Source: Bacteroidales bacterium UBA1197 (GTDB taxonomy: Bacteria; Bacteroidota; Bacteroidia; Bacteroidales; UBA932). Taken from it: a stretch of 23,312 nt of DNA. Position 1 is the stretch's first letter. Each line of letters begins with the position of its first letter. Shown one piece after another: positions 1-7,073 of the stretch. The stretch is taken from assembly GCA_002309995.1 (NCBI GenBank), contig DBYB01000041.1, positions 1-23,312 on the forward strand, written 5' to 3'. The translations under genes and the position numbers were made by a program. The notes under the pieces were generated by a model that was not told the origin of the DNA, ran no database searches, and saw nothing but the letters and a program-made list of their open reading frames with translations.

Positions 1-20
1 ACCAACTGCTCTACCCCGCG
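1..20 (-). tRNA. tRNA-Met (initiator type), 5' end only, truncated by the window edge
   Basis: Read on the minus strand, the first 20 bases give CGCGGGGTAGAGCAGTTGGT, the acceptor 5' strand and D-arm of a bacterial tRNA. A 5' C followed by GCGGGG and AGAGCAGTTGGT is typical of initiator tRNA, where position 1 does not pair with position 72. The anticodon lies outside the window, so identity rests on this 5' end alone. A well-formed Bacteroidota promoter ends about 13 nt upstream, which supports the 5' boundary at position 20. Confidence 0.7.
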
Positions 21-32
21 ATGTTGGGACTG

Positions 33-63
33 CAAAGGTAAGCATTTTTTTTGATTCGCCAAA
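33..63 (-). promoter_or_regulatory. Promoter of the tRNA gene
   Basis: On the minus strand, TTTG at 63-60 is followed after 19 nt by TACCTTTG at 40-33. This matches the Bacteroidota consensus TTTG-N19-21-TAnnTTTG exactly. Transcription should start near position 29, giving about 9 nt of 5' leader to be trimmed. The -33 box lies only 1 nt beyond the hisS stop codon, so the tRNA has its own promoter although it follows hisS on the same strand. Confidence 0.75.
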
Positions 64-64
64 T

Positions 65-1414
65 TTATTTAACAAAGGCGACCATTTCGGCCACATCGCC
101 GCTGCCGAAGGAGCGCTGCTCGCCGGTAGAAAGGTTCTTGATCTGAACCGTTCCGGAAGCGGCCTCGTCGGCGCCGCAGATGGAAATGAAAGGTATCCCC
201 TTGCGGTCGCAGTAGTCGAACTGCTTCTTGAGCTTGGACGAATCGGGATAAATCTCCACGGACAGGCCGGCGGCGCGCAGGGCGGCAGCCACGGGCAGCA
301 CGTACGCGGCCTCGCTGCGGCCCATATTGGCGAAGAGCAAATCGGCTCCGGAGGCAAGCCCGGCCGGGAATTTCTCAAGTCCGACCAGCACATCGTAGAT
401 GCGGTCTGCTCCGAAGGACACGCCCACTCCGGACATATCGGGAAGACCGAATATGCCGGTGAGATTGTCGTAACGGCCGCCGCCGCAGATGGAGCCGATC
501 TGCCAGTCGAGGGCCTTTACCTCGAAGATTGCGCCCGTGTAATAATTGAGGCCGCGGGCGAGCGAGAGGTCGAGTTCGCAGGGCATCTGCACGCCGGCGG
601 CGCGGATGTAGCCGAAGAGTTCCTCGAGCTCGTCGAGGCCCAGCATTCCGGCGGGCGAGCCTGCCATCAGGCCGCGCATCACGGAAATCTTCTCTTCAAA
701 AGTGCCCGACAACTGCAGCACGGGACGCAGCTTGCCCAGCGCCTCGGCGCTCAGCCCCTTCGAAGTGAGCTCGGCCTCCACGGCCTCCAGTCCCACTTTC
801 TCCAGTTTGTCGATTGCCACGGTGATATCAACCACCTTGTCGGGGCAGCCGCAGATCTCAGCCAGGCCGGTGAGCAGCTTGCGGTTGTTGATGTGCATAC
901 ATACCCGCACGCCGAGCAGGCTGAACACGCGCTCGACTATCTGCACCAACTCGAGCTCGCACATCTGCGAACGGGAGCCGATAGCATCCACGTCGCACTG
1001 GTAGAACTCGCGGTAGCGGCCCTTCTGAGGCCTGTCGGCGCGCCATACCGGCTGAATCTGGAAACGCTTGAACGGGAACGAAAGTTCCCCCTGGTGCTGC
1101 ACCACGAAGCGGGCGAAGGGCACCGTAAGGTCGTAACGCAAACCTTTCTCGCACACCTGCCCGGCCAGCGGCTTCTCGAAATCCACGCCCGCAAACGCGT
1201 CGCCGGAATTGAGGATGCGGTAGAGCAACTTGTCGCCCTCCTCGCCGTACTTGCCGAGCAGGGTGGAGAGATTCTCCATTGCCGGAGTCTCTATCTGGGC
1301 GTATCCGAAGGACTTGAATACCGAACGGATGGTATCGAATATGTAGTTGCGGGCCGCCATTTCTTTCTGGCCGAAATCTCGCGTGCCCTTGGGTATTGAA
1401 GGCTTTTGTATCAT
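65..1414 (-). CDS. hisS: Histidyl-tRNA synthetase
   Basis: Class II aminoacyl-tRNA synthetase that charges tRNA-His in the cytoplasm; 449 aa, normal for the family. Visible signatures: N-terminal PKGTRDF (residues 8-14); motif 1 around residues 38-49; the ATP-binding region RYDLTVPFARF (93-103); motif 2 at about 123-143 with WRADRPQKGRYREFYQ; the histidine-specific HisA element RGLNYYTGAIFEV (287-299); HisB CGGGRYDNLTG (310-320); motif 3 GVGVSFGADRI (329-339). A C-terminal anticodon-binding domain starts near residue 360. The start ATG at 1414 lies 7 nt after a -7 promoter box, predicting a leader of only about 4 nt. It is transcribed away from the divIC-like gene. No internal anomaly is seen. 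Confidence 0.97.
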   Translation of the reverse strand: MIQKPSIPKGTRDFGQKEMAARNYIFDTIRSVFKSFGYAQIETPAMENLSTLLGKYGEEGDKLLYRILNSGDAFAGVDFEKPLAGQVCEKGLRYDLTVPFARFVVQHQGELSFPFKRFQIQPVWRADRPQKGRYREFYQCDVDAIGSRSQMCELELVQIVERVFSLLGVRVCMHINNRKLLTGLAEICGCPDKVVDITVAIDKLEKVGLEAVEAELTSKGLSAEALGKLRPVLQLSGTFEEKISVMRGLMAGSPAGMLGLDELEELFGYIRAAGVQMPCELDLSLARGLNYYTGAIFEVKALDWQIGSICGGGRYDNLTGIFGLPDMSGVGVSFGADRIYDVLVGLEKFPAGLASGADLLFANMGRSEAAYVLPVAAALRAAGLSVEIYPDSSKLKKQFDYCDRKGIPFISICGADEAASGTVQIKNLSTGEQRSFGSGDVAEMVAFVK

Positions 1415-1421
1415 AATTGCG

Positions 1422-1452
1422 CAAATTTAGTTATTTTTGCGATTATGGGAAA
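1422..1452 (-). promoter_or_regulatory. hisS promoter, back-to-back with the divIC promoter
   Basis: The minus strand reads TAAATTTG at 1429-1422, a perfect -7 box. A 3-of-4 match to the -33 box (TTTC, 1452-1449) lies 19 nt upstream, inside the first codons of the divIC-like gene. The predicted start site near 1418 leaves about 4 nt before the hisS ATG. Only 2 nt (1430-1431) separate this box from the plus-strand -7 box. Confidence 0.65.
1432..1439 (+). promoter_or_regulatory. -7 box of the divIC-tmk-DoxX unit
   Basis: TATTTTTG at 1432-1439 matches TAnnTTTG. The predicted start site near 1443 is about 2 nt before the ATG at 1445, so the messenger would be essentially leaderless. The best -33 candidate is TTTG at 1405-1408, but its 23-nt spacer is longer than usual, so only the -7 box is claimed. 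Confidence 0.6.
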
Positions 1453-1768
1453 ATTTAAGGATATATGGAACAAGGAGAAGGACGGCAACAAGGCGCCGCA
1501 GCGCTCTTTCCTGCGCTTCGCGATAGTCATAACCGCCGTGTTCGTGCTCTTCCTCCTGGTCAAGAAAGATAATCTCGTACGCTGGATCCAGGCCGGATTC
1601 AATCTCGGCCAGCAGGAGCGGCGCATCGAGCAGCTCAAACAGGAGAACGAAGAACTGGACAGGACCATACAGACCTTGTCCACCTCCCGCGACTCCCTGG
1701 AAAAATTCGCCCGCGAAGAGTTCGGCTTTGCCGAGCCAGGCGACGACGTTTACATTATTGAGGAATAA
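1445..1768 (+). CDS. FtsB/DivIC-like septum formation initiator
   Basis: A 107-aa bitopic membrane protein of the FtsB/DivIC family, expected to act in the FtsQ/L/B divisome subcomplex that controls septal wall synthesis. It has a basic N-terminus, one membrane segment (about 22-39), and a periplasmic coiled coil (about 55-90) with regularly spaced Leu and charged residues. It ends in the family signature REEFGFAEPGDDVYIIEE. The start was set at 1445 rather than an upstream in-frame TTG-type start (1406), because the latter would lie in the promoter and would add residues overlapping the hisS start. It is followed after 3 nt by tmk and is probably co-transcribed with it. Confidence 0.88.
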   Translation: MGKFKDIWNKEKDGNKAPQRSFLRFAIVITAVFVLFLLVKKDNLVRWIQAGFNLGQQERRIEQLKQENEELDRTIQTLSTSRDSLEKFAREEFGFAEPGDDVYIIEE

Positions 1769-1771
1769 GTT

Positions 1772-2446
1772 ATGCTGATAGTAATAGAAGGTCTCGACGG
1801 AGCAGGGAAATCCACCCAGGTGAAGATGATGAGGGAGTATCTCGAAAAAAGATGCCCCCGTCTGGAATACATCCACTTCCCCCGCTACGACGCTCCCGTG
1901 TACGGCGGCCTCATCGGCAAGTTCCTGAGGGGCGGATTCGGGGAGATAGACAAGGTGCACCCGCAGCTGGTGGCGCTGCTGTTCGCGGAAGACCGCCACG
2001 GCGCTGCTGAAGAAATCAAGCGCGTGCTGGCCTCCGGAGGCACCGTGCTGCTGGACCGCTACGTTTATTCCAACATAGCCTACCAGTGCGCCAAGATGCC
2101 CGATGATAAGAGCGCCGAAGAGTTGCGAGAGTGGATATTCAACACCGAGTACGGCGACTTCAATCTTCCCAGGCCCGACCTCAACATCTTCCTGGACGTC
2201 CCCATTGGATTCGTGGAAGAGAGTCTCTCCCGCCAGCGCGCCGGCGACGACCGCGGCTATCTCCAGGGCGCTCAGGACATACACGAGGCCGACATCGAAT
2301 TCCAGAAGCGCGTGCGCGCAATGTACCGCCGGCAGGCCTCCCTTGACGACTCGTTCGTAGTGGTTGACTGCTCCGGCGAAGACGGCAGGATGCTGCCGCC
2401 GGACGATATCTTCGCAAAACTCCGTTCCGTCTATGAAAGCCATTAG
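1772..2446 (+). CDS. tmk: Thymidylate kinase
   Basis: Phosphorylates dTMP to dTDP with ATP in the cytoplasm, the last specific step towards dTTP. It is 224 aa, slightly longer than typical 205-215 aa enzymes. Visible: P-loop GLDGAGKST (residues 7-15), LDRYVYSNIAYQ (94-105) with the DRY element that holds dTMP, and a LID-like stretch about 153-171 (SRQRAGDDRGYLQG). Internal expansions are modest and resemble other Bacteroidota TMPKs. It starts 3 nt after the divIC-like gene, and its 3' end overlaps the next gene by 14 nt, so the three genes look like one translationally coupled unit. Confidence 0.95.
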   Translation: MLIVIEGLDGAGKSTQVKMMREYLEKRCPRLEYIHFPRYDAPVYGGLIGKFLRGGFGEIDKVHPQLVALLFAEDRHGAAEEIKRVLASGGTVLLDRYVYSNIAYQCAKMPDDKSAEELREWIFNTEYGDFNLPRPDLNIFLDVPIGFVEESLSRQRAGDDRGYLQGAQDIHEADIEFQKRVRAMYRRQASLDDSFVVVDCSGEDGRMLPPDDIFAKLRSVYESH

Positions 2447-3455
2447 ACGCATCTGCGCTGTGCTCATAGGCTTCGTCTTCTTCGGAGCCGGCTTACTCAA
2501 GTTGATGGACCCTGTCGGCGCCGGACTGGTCGCCGGAGAGTACTTCAATCTGGTTCACGCAGGGATCCTCGCACCCCTGGCCAACATCGCAGGAGTCTTT
2601 ATGGCCCTGCTGGAGACCTTCCTCGGCATAGGTCTCATCTGCGGCGTGTTCCCTGTAGCCACCGGCATACTCAGCGGAGTGGTCATAACGGCCTTCACCA
2701 TACTCACCTTCGTGATGTGGCGGCTGAACGTCCCGATGGAATGCGGATGCTTCGGTGAGGCAATACATCTCACTCATTTCCAATCGTTTATCAAGAACGT
2801 CGCGCTCTGCGTACTGTGGCTCGTGGCCTTCATCCCCTTCTCATCCGCACCAAAACCCCGGAAGTTGAAGTTCGTATCGCTGGGCATCGCATCGCTGTCG
2901 GTAATCCTTTTCACCCTCTACTCGATCCTCAGCATCCCTCCGATAGACTTCACCTCCTTCAAGCCCGGAGCCACGCTGATGCAGGCCGAGCAGAGCCCGT
3001 CGCCCGACTCTCCCCTGCTGTCGGTATGCGACTTCGAAGGTGAATACCGCGACGACCTGCTGGCCGCCGGCGACTGGCTGCTGATATCGGTTTACGAGCC
3101 TGAATCAGCCCCTGAGATGATGCGCAAGCGCATCGCACAGGCCGAAGAGCGGGCGGCAGAAGCCGGTCTGGGATGCCTCGTACTTATGTCCAGCGTGCCG
3201 GAAGACCTGCCGCAGGCGTTCAGCGCCGACCGTCGCAGCATTATGACCCTCAACCGTTCCAACGGAGGCGTAACCCTGCTGCGTGACGGAATGATTGTGG
3301 CCAAATGGCCCTTCCGATCCCTTCCCTCGCAGGAGCGTCTGGAGGAGCTAACCGAGCTCGATCCCACGGAGGCGATGGTAAAAGAAAATACCCCGAAGCG
3401 CTTGCGGCTCCAGGGTTTTCTCCTATACGTTTTCGCAGTCCTGCTGCTACTGTAA
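2433..3455 (+). CDS. DoxX/MauE-like multi-pass membrane protein with periplasmic domain
   Basis: 340 aa. The N-terminal half has four membrane segments (about 8-25, 45-72, 75-97, 118-137) in the DoxX/MauE pattern, with ECGCFGE at about 103-109 at the end of the third. A fifth segment follows (about 146-167), then about 150 residues of soluble domain and a very hydrophobic C-terminal segment (about 328-340). The CxC resembles the cysteine motif of MauE-type proteins, which suggests a thiol-redox role, but this is inference. The start at 2433 was chosen because it begins directly before the first membrane segment; an upstream extension would lie wholly inside tmk. Its end overlaps the end of sppA by 9 nt. 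Exact function is unknown. Confidence 0.82.
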   Translation: MKAIRRICAVLIGFVFFGAGLLKLMDPVGAGLVAGEYFNLVHAGILAPLANIAGVFMALLETFLGIGLICGVFPVATGILSGVVITAFTILTFVMWRLNVPMECGCFGEAIHLTHFQSFIKNVALCVLWLVAFIPFSSAPKPRKLKFVSLGIASLSVILFTLYSILSIPPIDFTSFKPGATLMQAEQSPSPDSPLLSVCDFEGEYRDDLLAAGDWLLISVYEPESAPEMMRKRIAQAEERAAEAGLGCLVLMSSVPEDLPQAFSADRRSIMTLNRSNGGVTLLRDGMIVAKWPFRSLPSQERLEELTELDPTEAMVKENTPKRLRLQGFLLYVFAVLLLL

Positions 3456-5174
3456 AATCTTTATGCTGTAAGGCAGACGGGCGAGTGTGCGCGGGCTCGT
3501 GAGCTCGCGTGCAATGCGCACGGTGTAGTCTTCCTGCTGTCCGTTCAGGGCCTTGGTCATCTGCTCCATCATCGTGAGCGGAGCGGGGTAACCCTTTATA
3601 TTCCAATTCGCAAGCTCGGGATCGCCGGCCAGGTCGGCCGCGTAGGCGATGGCGTCGGCAAGGGTGCCGGTCTCATCTACCAACTTGATACCGATGGCGT
3701 CGCTGCCGGTCCACACGCGTCCCTGACCGATGGCGTCAACCTCCTCCTTGGGAATATCGCGGCCCTCGGACACGATGGTGGTAAAGCGGTCGTAGATATC
3801 CTCGATGGAGCGTAGCATATAGTTGTACTCTTCCTTGTCGAACGGGCGCATCAGGGAATACATATCGGCGTGCTTGCCAGAAGGAACGTTCTCCACGCCC
3901 ACGTGCAGCACGTCTGATGCGGTCTTGCTGAATTCCGGAATCATGCTGAACACGCCGATGGAGCCGGTGAGGGTGTAGGGACTGGTGAATATCTTCTCGC
4001 AGTTGTTGGAAATCCAGTAGCCGCCGGATGCCGCATAAGTGCCGTACGACGCCACCAGGGGCTTCTCCGCCTTGAGAAGGTCGAGTTCGTGCTTGATCTT
4101 CTCAGAGGCGAGCACGCTGCCGCCCGGAGAGTTGACGCGGAGCACCACAGCCTTGACCTTGCTGTCTTTGCGTATGCCTTCGATGATGGAGGCAAAGCGG
4201 TCGCCGGCCACCGCATCCTCGGCGCTGCCGTCAACTATCTCGCCGTCGGCGTAAATCACGGCTATCTTCTTGATGGCCTTAGACGGAAGGATCTTGGCAG
4301 TCACATATTCAGCAAAGTCTATCATCTTGACCTTGTCGTAGCTGTCAGCCACAGCGAGCACCGCCAGCTGCTCCTCCAGGCCCTCGCGGTCAAGCAGAGC
4401 GTCCACCAGGCCGCAGTCAACGAAATCCTGCGACAGGCAGAGTTTCAGGCCGTCCACGGCGGCGTTGACTTCCTCCACGGAGATGCCGCGGCTGGCGGCG
4501 ATTCCCTCAGCCACGTTGCTCCAGAGGGAATTAACCATCTGCTGATACTGCAGGCGGTTTTCGGGACTGGCACTGCTGCGGGTGTACATTTCGCCGGCCG
4601 ACTTGAACTTGCCGTGACGGATCAGCTGCACGTTGACGCCGAACTTCTTGAGAAGGTCGCCAAGGAATATCATCTGGCTGCTGATGCCGTTAACGGTAGT
4701 GGTGGCGCCAGGGTGAGGGGTCATATAAATCTTGTCGGCCACCGATGCCAGGTAATAGCTACCGGTGGAAGGGGTCTCCATATAAGCAACCACGGGGTTG
4801 CCCGAAGTCTCGCGGTATTCGGCGAGGGCCGTGCGGAGTTCGTCGGCCAGGTTGAGCGGGGTAGAATTGCCGTCGGTCTTGAGGTAAATGAACTTGACGC
4901 CCGGATCGTCGGCAGCCTTCCTGATGGCCTGCACGGCGTCCCAGATGCCCACCTGGGAGACCATCTGCCCCCTGGCCTGAAGGGTGGTCATAGGATCGGC
5001 CTCGCGGGTCTGCTCGGTAATGACTACCTTGGACATATCTATGCGGAGCACTCCTTCAGAGGGGGTACTGGGCGCACTGGGGGTCGCCAGGCCCGCGATA
5101 ATGGCGATAGTAATCAGGTTCAGGATGAGGATGCCGCACATTACGGCCAAAACCAATTTCAAAAATTTCTTCAT
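3447..5174 (-). CDS. sppA: Signal peptide peptidase SppA, long (67K-type) form
   Basis: Membrane-bound serine/lysine protease (peptidase family S49) that degrades cleaved signal peptides in the envelope. It is 575 aa with two tandem S49-type domains. An N-terminal anchor spans about residues 7-30. The catalytic lysine is probably K191 in GKFKSAGE (domain 1), and the nucleophile is probably S383 in YAASGGYW (domain 2), the arrangement known from E. coli SppA. RVNSPGGSV (346-354) and TGSIGVFS are further signatures. It is transcribed divergently from the nucleotidyltransferase gene and ends tail-to-tail with the DoxX-like gene, with overlapping ends and no terminator hairpin between them. Confidence 0.95.
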   Translation of the reverse strand: MKKFLKLVLAVMCGILILNLITIAIIAGLATPSAPSTPSEGVLRIDMSKVVITEQTREADPMTTLQARGQMVSQVGIWDAVQAIRKAADDPGVKFIYLKTDGNSTPLNLADELRTALAEYRETSGNPVVAYMETPSTGSYYLASVADKIYMTPHPGATTTVNGISSQMIFLGDLLKKFGVNVQLIRHGKFKSAGEMYTRSSASPENRLQYQQMVNSLWSNVAEGIAASRGISVEEVNAAVDGLKLCLSQDFVDCGLVDALLDREGLEEQLAVLAVADSYDKVKMIDFAEYVTAKILPSKAIKKIAVIYADGEIVDGSAEDAVAGDRFASIIEGIRKDSKVKAVVLRVNSPGGSVLASEKIKHELDLLKAEKPLVASYGTYAASGGYWISNNCEKIFTSPYTLTGSIGVFSMIPEFSKTASDVLHVGVENVPSGKHADMYSLMRPFDKEEYNYMLRSIEDIYDRFTTIVSEGRDIPKEEVDAIGQGRVWTGSDAIGIKLVDETGTLADAIAYAADLAGDPELANWNIKGYPAPLTMMEQMTKALNGQQEDYTVRIARELTSPRTLARLPYSIKILQ

Positions 5175-5187
5175 AATCGGCTTGTTG

Positions 5188-5219
5188 TTTCGTTAATCGC
5201 ACAAAATTAAGTAAATTTG
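5188..5219 (+). promoter_or_regulatory. Promoter of the nucleotidyltransferase-CPBP-porin-permease unit
   Basis: TTTC (5188-5191, 3 of 4 matches), a 20-nt spacer, then TAAATTTG (5212-5219, perfect -7 box). Predicted start near 5223 leaves about 22 nt of A-rich leader before the ATG at 5245. No Shine-Dalgarno sequence is present, as usual for Bacteroidota. Confidence 0.65.
5202..5209 (-). promoter_or_regulatory. -7 box of sppA, back-to-back with the opposite promoter
   Basis: The minus strand reads TAATTTTG at 5209-5202, matching TAnnTTTG. Predicted start near 5198 gives a leader of about 24 nt to the ATG at 5174. An A/T-rich stretch around 5227-5231 could serve as -33 but lacks the G. The box is separated by 2 nt from the plus-strand box at 5212-5219. 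Confidence 0.6.
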
Positions 5220-5244
5220 CAGAATTAAAAAGATAATAATTGTT

Positions 5245-6174
5245 ATGAAGCCTACTCTTTTAGTACTTGCGGCAGGTATGGGCAGCCGCTACGGCGGTCT
5301 CAAGCAAATGGACGGCCTCGGCCCCTCGGGCGAAACAATCATCGACTATTCCATCTACGACGCCGTGCGCGCCGGATTCGGCAAAGTGGTGTACATCGTC
5401 CGCGAATACTTCCTCGACGCCTTCAAGGAGGCGGTAAAGCAGAAATACAGCCACGTGAAGTGCCTCGACGGCGAGCCCCTGCAGTTCGACTTCGTAACCC
5501 AGGAACTGGACAAGATTCCTGCAGGATTCACCCTCAACCCTGAGCGCCAGAAGCCGTGGGGAACCGCCCATGCCGTACTTATGGCCAGGGACGTCATCCA
5601 CGAGCCCTTCGTGGTAATCAACGGCGACGACTTCTACGGCCGCGATTCCTTCCGCATTGCCGGCGACTGGTGCCGTGAGCACGAAAAGAGCTCCGGCGTT
5701 TACGCCATCATAGGCTTTGAAATCGACAACACCCTCAGCGAATCCGGCGGCGTTTCCCGCGGCATCTGCCAGTACGGTGCCGACAGGCGCCTCACCACCG
5801 TGGTTGAGCATCATAACGTAATGTTCGAGCCCGACGGAGTACTCCGTGGCGACAATTCAGTCAGCGGCGAGCACGTGGAAATCCGTCCCAAGGACCTCTG
5901 CTCGATGAATATGTGGTGCTTCACCCCCGACTATTTCGAGAAGAGCGCAGAGATTTTCGTATCTTTCCTGAAGAAGAATATCGGTGAGCTCAAGACGGAA
6001 TTCTACATCCCCTACGCAGTAGATTCTATGATTCACAGCGGCGAAGCCTGCTGCGACGTGCTCTCCACCGCATCCCGCTGGTTCGGAGTAACCTTCAAGG
6101 AAGACCGCCCCGGAGTGGTGGCCAAGTTCGCCTCCCTGGTGCAGGAGGGCGTTTATCCTTCTCCCCTGTATTGA
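5245..6174 (+). CDS. Sugar-phosphate nucleotidyltransferase family protein
   Basis: 309-aa protein of the NTP_transferase (glucose-1-phosphate thymidylyl/uridylyl-transferase-like) superfamily. It is expected to transfer a nucleotide from an NTP to a sugar-1-phosphate in the cytoplasm; the sugar cannot be told from the sequence. Visible: the NTP-binding loop LAAGMGSRYGGLKQM (residues 8-22), KPWGTAHAV (103-111), and the metal-binding VINGDDFYG (124-132). The C-terminal third has no clear LbH repeat, so this is the single-domain form. It is first in a tight four-gene unit: its TGA shares one base with the ATG of the CPBP gene. Close relatives are often only annotated as nucleotidyltransferase. 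Confidence 0.88.
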   Translation: MKPTLLVLAAGMGSRYGGLKQMDGLGPSGETIIDYSIYDAVRAGFGKVVYIVREYFLDAFKEAVKQKYSHVKCLDGEPLQFDFVTQELDKIPAGFTLNPERQKPWGTAHAVLMARDVIHEPFVVINGDDFYGRDSFRIAGDWCREHEKSSGVYAIIGFEIDNTLSESGGVSRGICQYGADRRLTTVVEHHNVMFEPDGVLRGDNSVSGEHVEIRPKDLCSMNMWCFTPDYFEKSAEIFVSFLKKNIGELKTEFYIPYAVDSMIHSGEACCDVLSTASRWFGVTFKEDRPGVVAKFASLVQEGVYPSPLY

Positions 6175-7067
6175 TGAAAAGGCGCGGCAACTACAAATTC
6201 CTGGACAAGTTCAATTACTTCGTCCCGGGCATCGGAGGAATGTTCGCCCTGCTGGCCTGGCTGCTGGTGGGCGCTCTCTTCGGCGGTTTGGTAACCGTGC
6301 TCCTCGGCAAACTTCTGGGCCAGGAGTTCATCGTTGAATACGGCACGCTCGTCAGCTATCCGCTGATGTTCATCCCGCCTATGCTCTACGCCAGCGCGAA
6401 GAGCGGGCGCAATTCGATGAACCGCAGCGGATGGAAACTCGACAGCAAGCACTTCGCCCCCCTCGGAGGCGCCGCCTGCGCCGGCCTTGTGGTTCTGGGC
6501 ACCCTGGCGATGGGTTTCTGGTCCGACGGCATCGTGTCCCTGCTGCCTAAGATGCCTGAGGCTCTGGCGGATGTCCTCAAGGGATTGACCTCCGGCAATA
6601 TATGGTCCAACTTCCTGGCGGTCAGCATCTTCGCCCCGCTGTTCGAGGAGTGGCTCTGCCGTGGTATGGTGCTTCGCGGCCTGCTCGCGGGCTCCAGAAT
6701 GAAGCCCTTCTGGGCCATAGTGATCTCGGCGGTCTTCTTCGCCCTCATCCACTTCAACCCCTGGCAGGCCGTCCCGGCATTCCTGCTCGGCTGCCTGTTC
6801 GGCTATGTGTATTACCGCACCGGCTCGCTCAAGCTCACGATGCTGATGCACTTCGCCAACAACACCTTCGCCCTCATAATCGGCCACATCGACTCACTGA
6901 AGGAGGCCGAAGGATGGATGGACATAATGCCGAAGGAGAGTTACGCCGTAACGGCCGCGGCCTGCTTTTTGCTCACAGTGCTGGTCGCGATGGCCTTCCG
7001 CAAGATAGAACTGCAGAAGCCCGAGGGCAATTTCGACGAAGTTCCCAGCATCTTCGATTCAGAGTAA
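6174..7067 (+). CDS. CPBP-family glutamic-type intramembrane protease
   Basis: 297-aa multi-pass membrane protein of the CPBP (CAAX protease and bacteriocin-processing, Rce1-like/Abi) family. Catalytic motifs are intact: EEWLCRG with E158, E159 and R163; FALIHF with H193; MLMHFANN with H226 and N229/N230. About seven or eight hydrophobic segments, beginning near residue 17. The ATG at 6174 is used because it overlaps the preceding stop as TGATG; an in-frame TTG just before it adds only one residue. The gene lies 6 nt before the porin gene. Substrate is unknown; a role in processing exported or membrane proteins is only inferred from the envelope-related neighbours. Confidence 0.9.
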   Translation: MKRRGNYKFLDKFNYFVPGIGGMFALLAWLLVGALFGGLVTVLLGKLLGQEFIVEYGTLVSYPLMFIPPMLYASAKSGRNSMNRSGWKLDSKHFAPLGGAACAGLVVLGTLAMGFWSDGIVSLLPKMPEALADVLKGLTSGNIWSNFLAVSIFAPLFEEWLCRGMVLRGLLAGSRMKPFWAIVISAVFFALIHFNPWQAVPAFLLGCLFGYVYYRTGSLKLTMLMHFANNTFALIIGHIDSLKEAEGWMDIMPKESYAVTAAACFLLTVLVAMAFRKIELQKPEGNFDEVPSIFDSE

Positions 7068-7073
7068 CGGTAA

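Noticed and set aside
1427..2548. 373-aa minus-strand frame opposite divIC and tmk
   Set aside because: Shadow of two well-supported genes; no recognisable domain.
4089..5210. 373-aa open frame on the plus strand opposite sppA
   Set aside because: Mirror of the GC-biased codons of sppA; composition is low-complexity with no motif, and sppA has full catalytic residues in the other strand.
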